A stretch of DNA of 64,000 bases. Origin: Nostoc sp. UHCC 0302. GTDB lineage: Bacteria; Cyanobacteriota; Cyanobacteriia; Cyanobacteriales; Nostocaceae. Position 1 is the stretch's first letter; each line of letters begins with the position of its first letter. Positions 63,831 through 64,000 of this stretch are shown in pieces. The stretch lies in NCBI RefSeq assembly GCF_038096175.1, contig NZ_CP151099.1, positions 3,686,001-3,750,000 of the forward strand, read 5' to 3'. The notes beneath the pieces are model-generated. The model searched no databases. It saw only the letters and a program-made list of their open reading frames with translations, and had not been told where the DNA came from. The position numbers and the translations under genes are program-made.

Positions 63831-64000
63831 ATTGTTTAAAGGGTTAGTAAAATGGGGAAAAAATTCTGTGGAGTGGCACTTTGGATTTAAACTTCATTTG
63901 ATAATTAATGACTGTGGAGAATTGCTAGCGTTTAAGTTAACGCCCGCCAATGTTGATGACTGAAGATTTAATTGGTAAAGAATATTGACTATTTCATGAC
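63831..64000 (+). pseudogene. IS982-like transposase fragment, window end
   Basis: The frame FKGLVKWGKNSVEWHFGFKL, then HLIINDCGELLAFKLTPANV and DD followed by a stop, matches the middle of IS982-family transposases (G-K-x-S-V-x-W-x-x-G-F-K-L-H-L). Only about 45 codons survive, with stops after them. It continues to the edge of the window. Confidence 0.7.

Noticed and set aside
62470..63963. Intact transposase genes in the IS region
   Set aside because: Premature stops, frame changes and a substituted catalytic residue show these are remnants.

Overview
The window is a chromosomal segment of a filamentous, heterocyst-type (Nostoc/Anabaena-like) cyanobacterium. The evidence is the very frequent HIP1 octamer GCGATCGC, abundant heptanucleotide tandem repeats (STRR type), a Psb32 photosystem II repair protein, a class I DhnA-type aldolase, and an RNase P RNA gene whose peripheral helix carries STRR units. 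I found no rRNA, tRNA or CRISPR array. Most genes are ordinary housekeeping or conserved cyanobacterial genes, separated by repeat-rich intergenic DNA.

Layout. 0-9 kb: serine hydrolase, Uma2-type nuclease, YdeP-like molybdopterin oxidoreductase, a Pro/Gln-rich membrane protein, class I fructose-bisphosphate aldolase, a small secreted protein and an aspartate aminotransferase. 9-24 kb: TPR glycosyltransferase, Ser/Thr kinase with a PsbP-like C-terminus, TPR serine protease, ketopantoate reductase, AMP-dependent acyl-CoA synthetase, an unknown exported protein, an acetylornithine/GABA-type aminotransferase, two small unknown proteins and a methyltransferase. 24-34 kb: a YqaE/Pmp3 mini-protein, SUI1 factor, trpB, a second methyltransferase, two CAP-domain secreted proteins around an apparent segmental duplication, an RNase D-like exonuclease and an APC permease. 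34-49 kb: M28 peptidase, a DsbD/UreH-type membrane protein with a heme-binding-like C-terminus coupled to a secreted partner, ABC exporter, GT39-type transferase, a HupE/UreJ-like protein that has lost its metal motif, sugar-1-P transferase, surE and psb32. 49-62 kb: GNAT-like protein, RibD-family reductase, sensor kinase, Gfo/Idh oxidoreductase, rnc next to rnpB, corA, a CIRCE-controlled groEL and a WecA/MraY-type transferase. 62-64 kb: a graveyard of broken insertion sequences (IS1634-like, IS5-like with terminal inverted repeats, IS982-like) beside a chimeric Uma2 remnant.

Few genes form obvious operons. The best candidates are trpB with the methyltransferase, and 35851-37798, where the two reading frames overlap. 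The most interesting signals are structural. Gene-tail and gene-head relics of neighbours occur at 12.9, 28.7, 29.6 and 48.6 kb. Repeats are nested: a 209-bp inverted-repeat element sits inside another repeat family, and a 37-bp hairpin has split a HIP1 site. Heptamer repeats have invaded a C-terminus, start-codon leaders and rnpB. I see no defence island and no convincing new multi-gene system.
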